Assembly (NCBI GenBank): GCA_028873595.1 | Contig: JAPPOV010000001.1 | Span: 1-64,000, forward strand | DNA length: 64,000 nucleotides | Source: Gemmatimonadota bacterium | GTDB taxonomy: Bacteria; Gemmatimonadota; Gemmatimonadetes; Longimicrobiales; Gaopeijiaceae | Direction: 5' to 3' | Shown: positions 63,827-64,000 of the stretch, in pieces | Position numbering within the stretch: the first letter of the stretch is position 1 | Layout: each line of letters begins with the position of its first letter | Position numbers and translations under genes: made by a program | Notes under the pieces: generated by a model | What the model saw: the letters and a program-made list of their open reading frames with translations, nothing else | Told to the model about the DNA's origin: nothing | The model's database searches: none

Positions 63827-64000
63827 CTAGATCGCAGTACCTGCGGCATCCCAGTCCTTGAGGAAAGCGGCGAGCCCTTTATCGGTGAGCGGATGGCTGC
63901 TGAGTTGCCAGAGAACCTTCGGAGGCAAGGTGCAGCAGTCAGCTCCGATGAGCATGCATTCGACGACGTGCATTGGGTGGCGAAGCGATGCGGCAAGGAT
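63827..64000 (-). CDS. Partial fructose-6-phosphate aldolase / transaldolase-like protein (C-terminus)
   Basis: The C-terminal 57 residues are present: [49 protein letters not shown]. This matches the end of the small transaldolase/fructose-6-phosphate aldolase (TalC/FSA) family. The rest lies beyond the right edge. One base separates its TAG from the htrA start, which suggests it heads the minus-strand operon. Transaldolase would link the pentose phosphate pathway, source of PRPP, to purine synthesis; that link is inference. Confidence 0.85.
   Translation of the reverse strand: MLAASLRHPMHVVECMLIGADCCTLPPKVLWQLSSHPLTDKGLAAFLKDWDAAGTAI

Noticed and set aside
1-64000. CRISPR arrays, tRNA or rRNA genes, insertion sequences and att sites
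   Set aside because: I saw no direct-repeat arrays, no cloverleaf-type T-loop signatures, no transposase motifs and no long terminal inverted repeats. A covariance-model scan was not possible here.

Overview
The window is high-GC DNA with closely packed, mostly co-directional bacterial genes. Many neighbours overlap by 1, 4 or 8 bases (ATGA, GTGA, TTGA, TGATG junctions), and GTG and TTG starts are common. The gene set points to a didermic, meso-DAP peptidoglycan bacterium with secreted and lipoprotein enzymes: an S9 peptidase, DUF2911 and NIPSNAP proteins, a Tat-type FAD oxidoreductase, an FtsI with a PASTA domain and a beta-barrel-like outer membrane protein. My best guess is Gemmatimonadota or a close relative. 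That is inferred from gene content and style, because there is no rRNA here to confirm it. No tRNA, rRNA, CRISPR array, insertion sequence or prophage was found.

Layout. (1) 1-12067, accessory metabolism: a minus-strand S9 peptidase followed by a partial secreted protein; a plus-strand run of a small ORF, fdhD, mobA and a multipass acyltransferase-like protein; a c-type cytochrome lipoprotein with a Tat FAD oxidoreductase; a hybrid-free sensor kinase; minus-strand DUF2911 and glycerophosphodiesterase genes; and a thioesterase. (2) 12338-14162: a secreted TPR protein ending at a strong intrinsic terminator. (3) 14437-30570: an almost complete division and cell wall (dcw) cluster, mraZ-rsmH-ftsL-ftsI-murE-murF-mraY-murD-ftsW-murG-murC-ftsQ-ftsA-ftsZ. 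It is driven by a clear sigma70-type promoter overlaid by a 10-bp-periodic MraZ operator. murB and ddl are absent, and ftsW carries an in-frame TGA. (4) 30703-39468: an M23 peptidase lipoprotein, a VWA-like membrane protein, ftsY, recG, asnS and a D-2-hydroxyacid dehydrogenase. (5) 39462-49477: mazG (minus), then alr, a lipoprotein, an outer membrane protein, mtaB, miaB, a LapA-like protein and comEC in one direction. (6) 49544-53682: a NIPSNAP protein, fbp, and minus-strand adenosine deaminase and class C serine hydrolase. (7) 53824-64000, minus strand: one compact operon read as fsa/tal-htrA-purB-purC-psd-pssA-purS-purQ-purL-purF. It joins de novo purine synthesis to the two-step synthesis of phosphatidylethanolamine.

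The genes mostly form housekeeping modules: lipid II synthesis and divisome assembly, SRP-dependent membrane targeting, tRNA modification and purine synthesis. The points most worth a second look are the MraZ operator, the interrupted ftsW with an AT-rich codon patch just before the stop, the lipoprotein/outer membrane protein pair wedged between alr and mtaB, and the phospholipid genes inside the purine operon. I did not find a convincing new defence or mobile system in this window.
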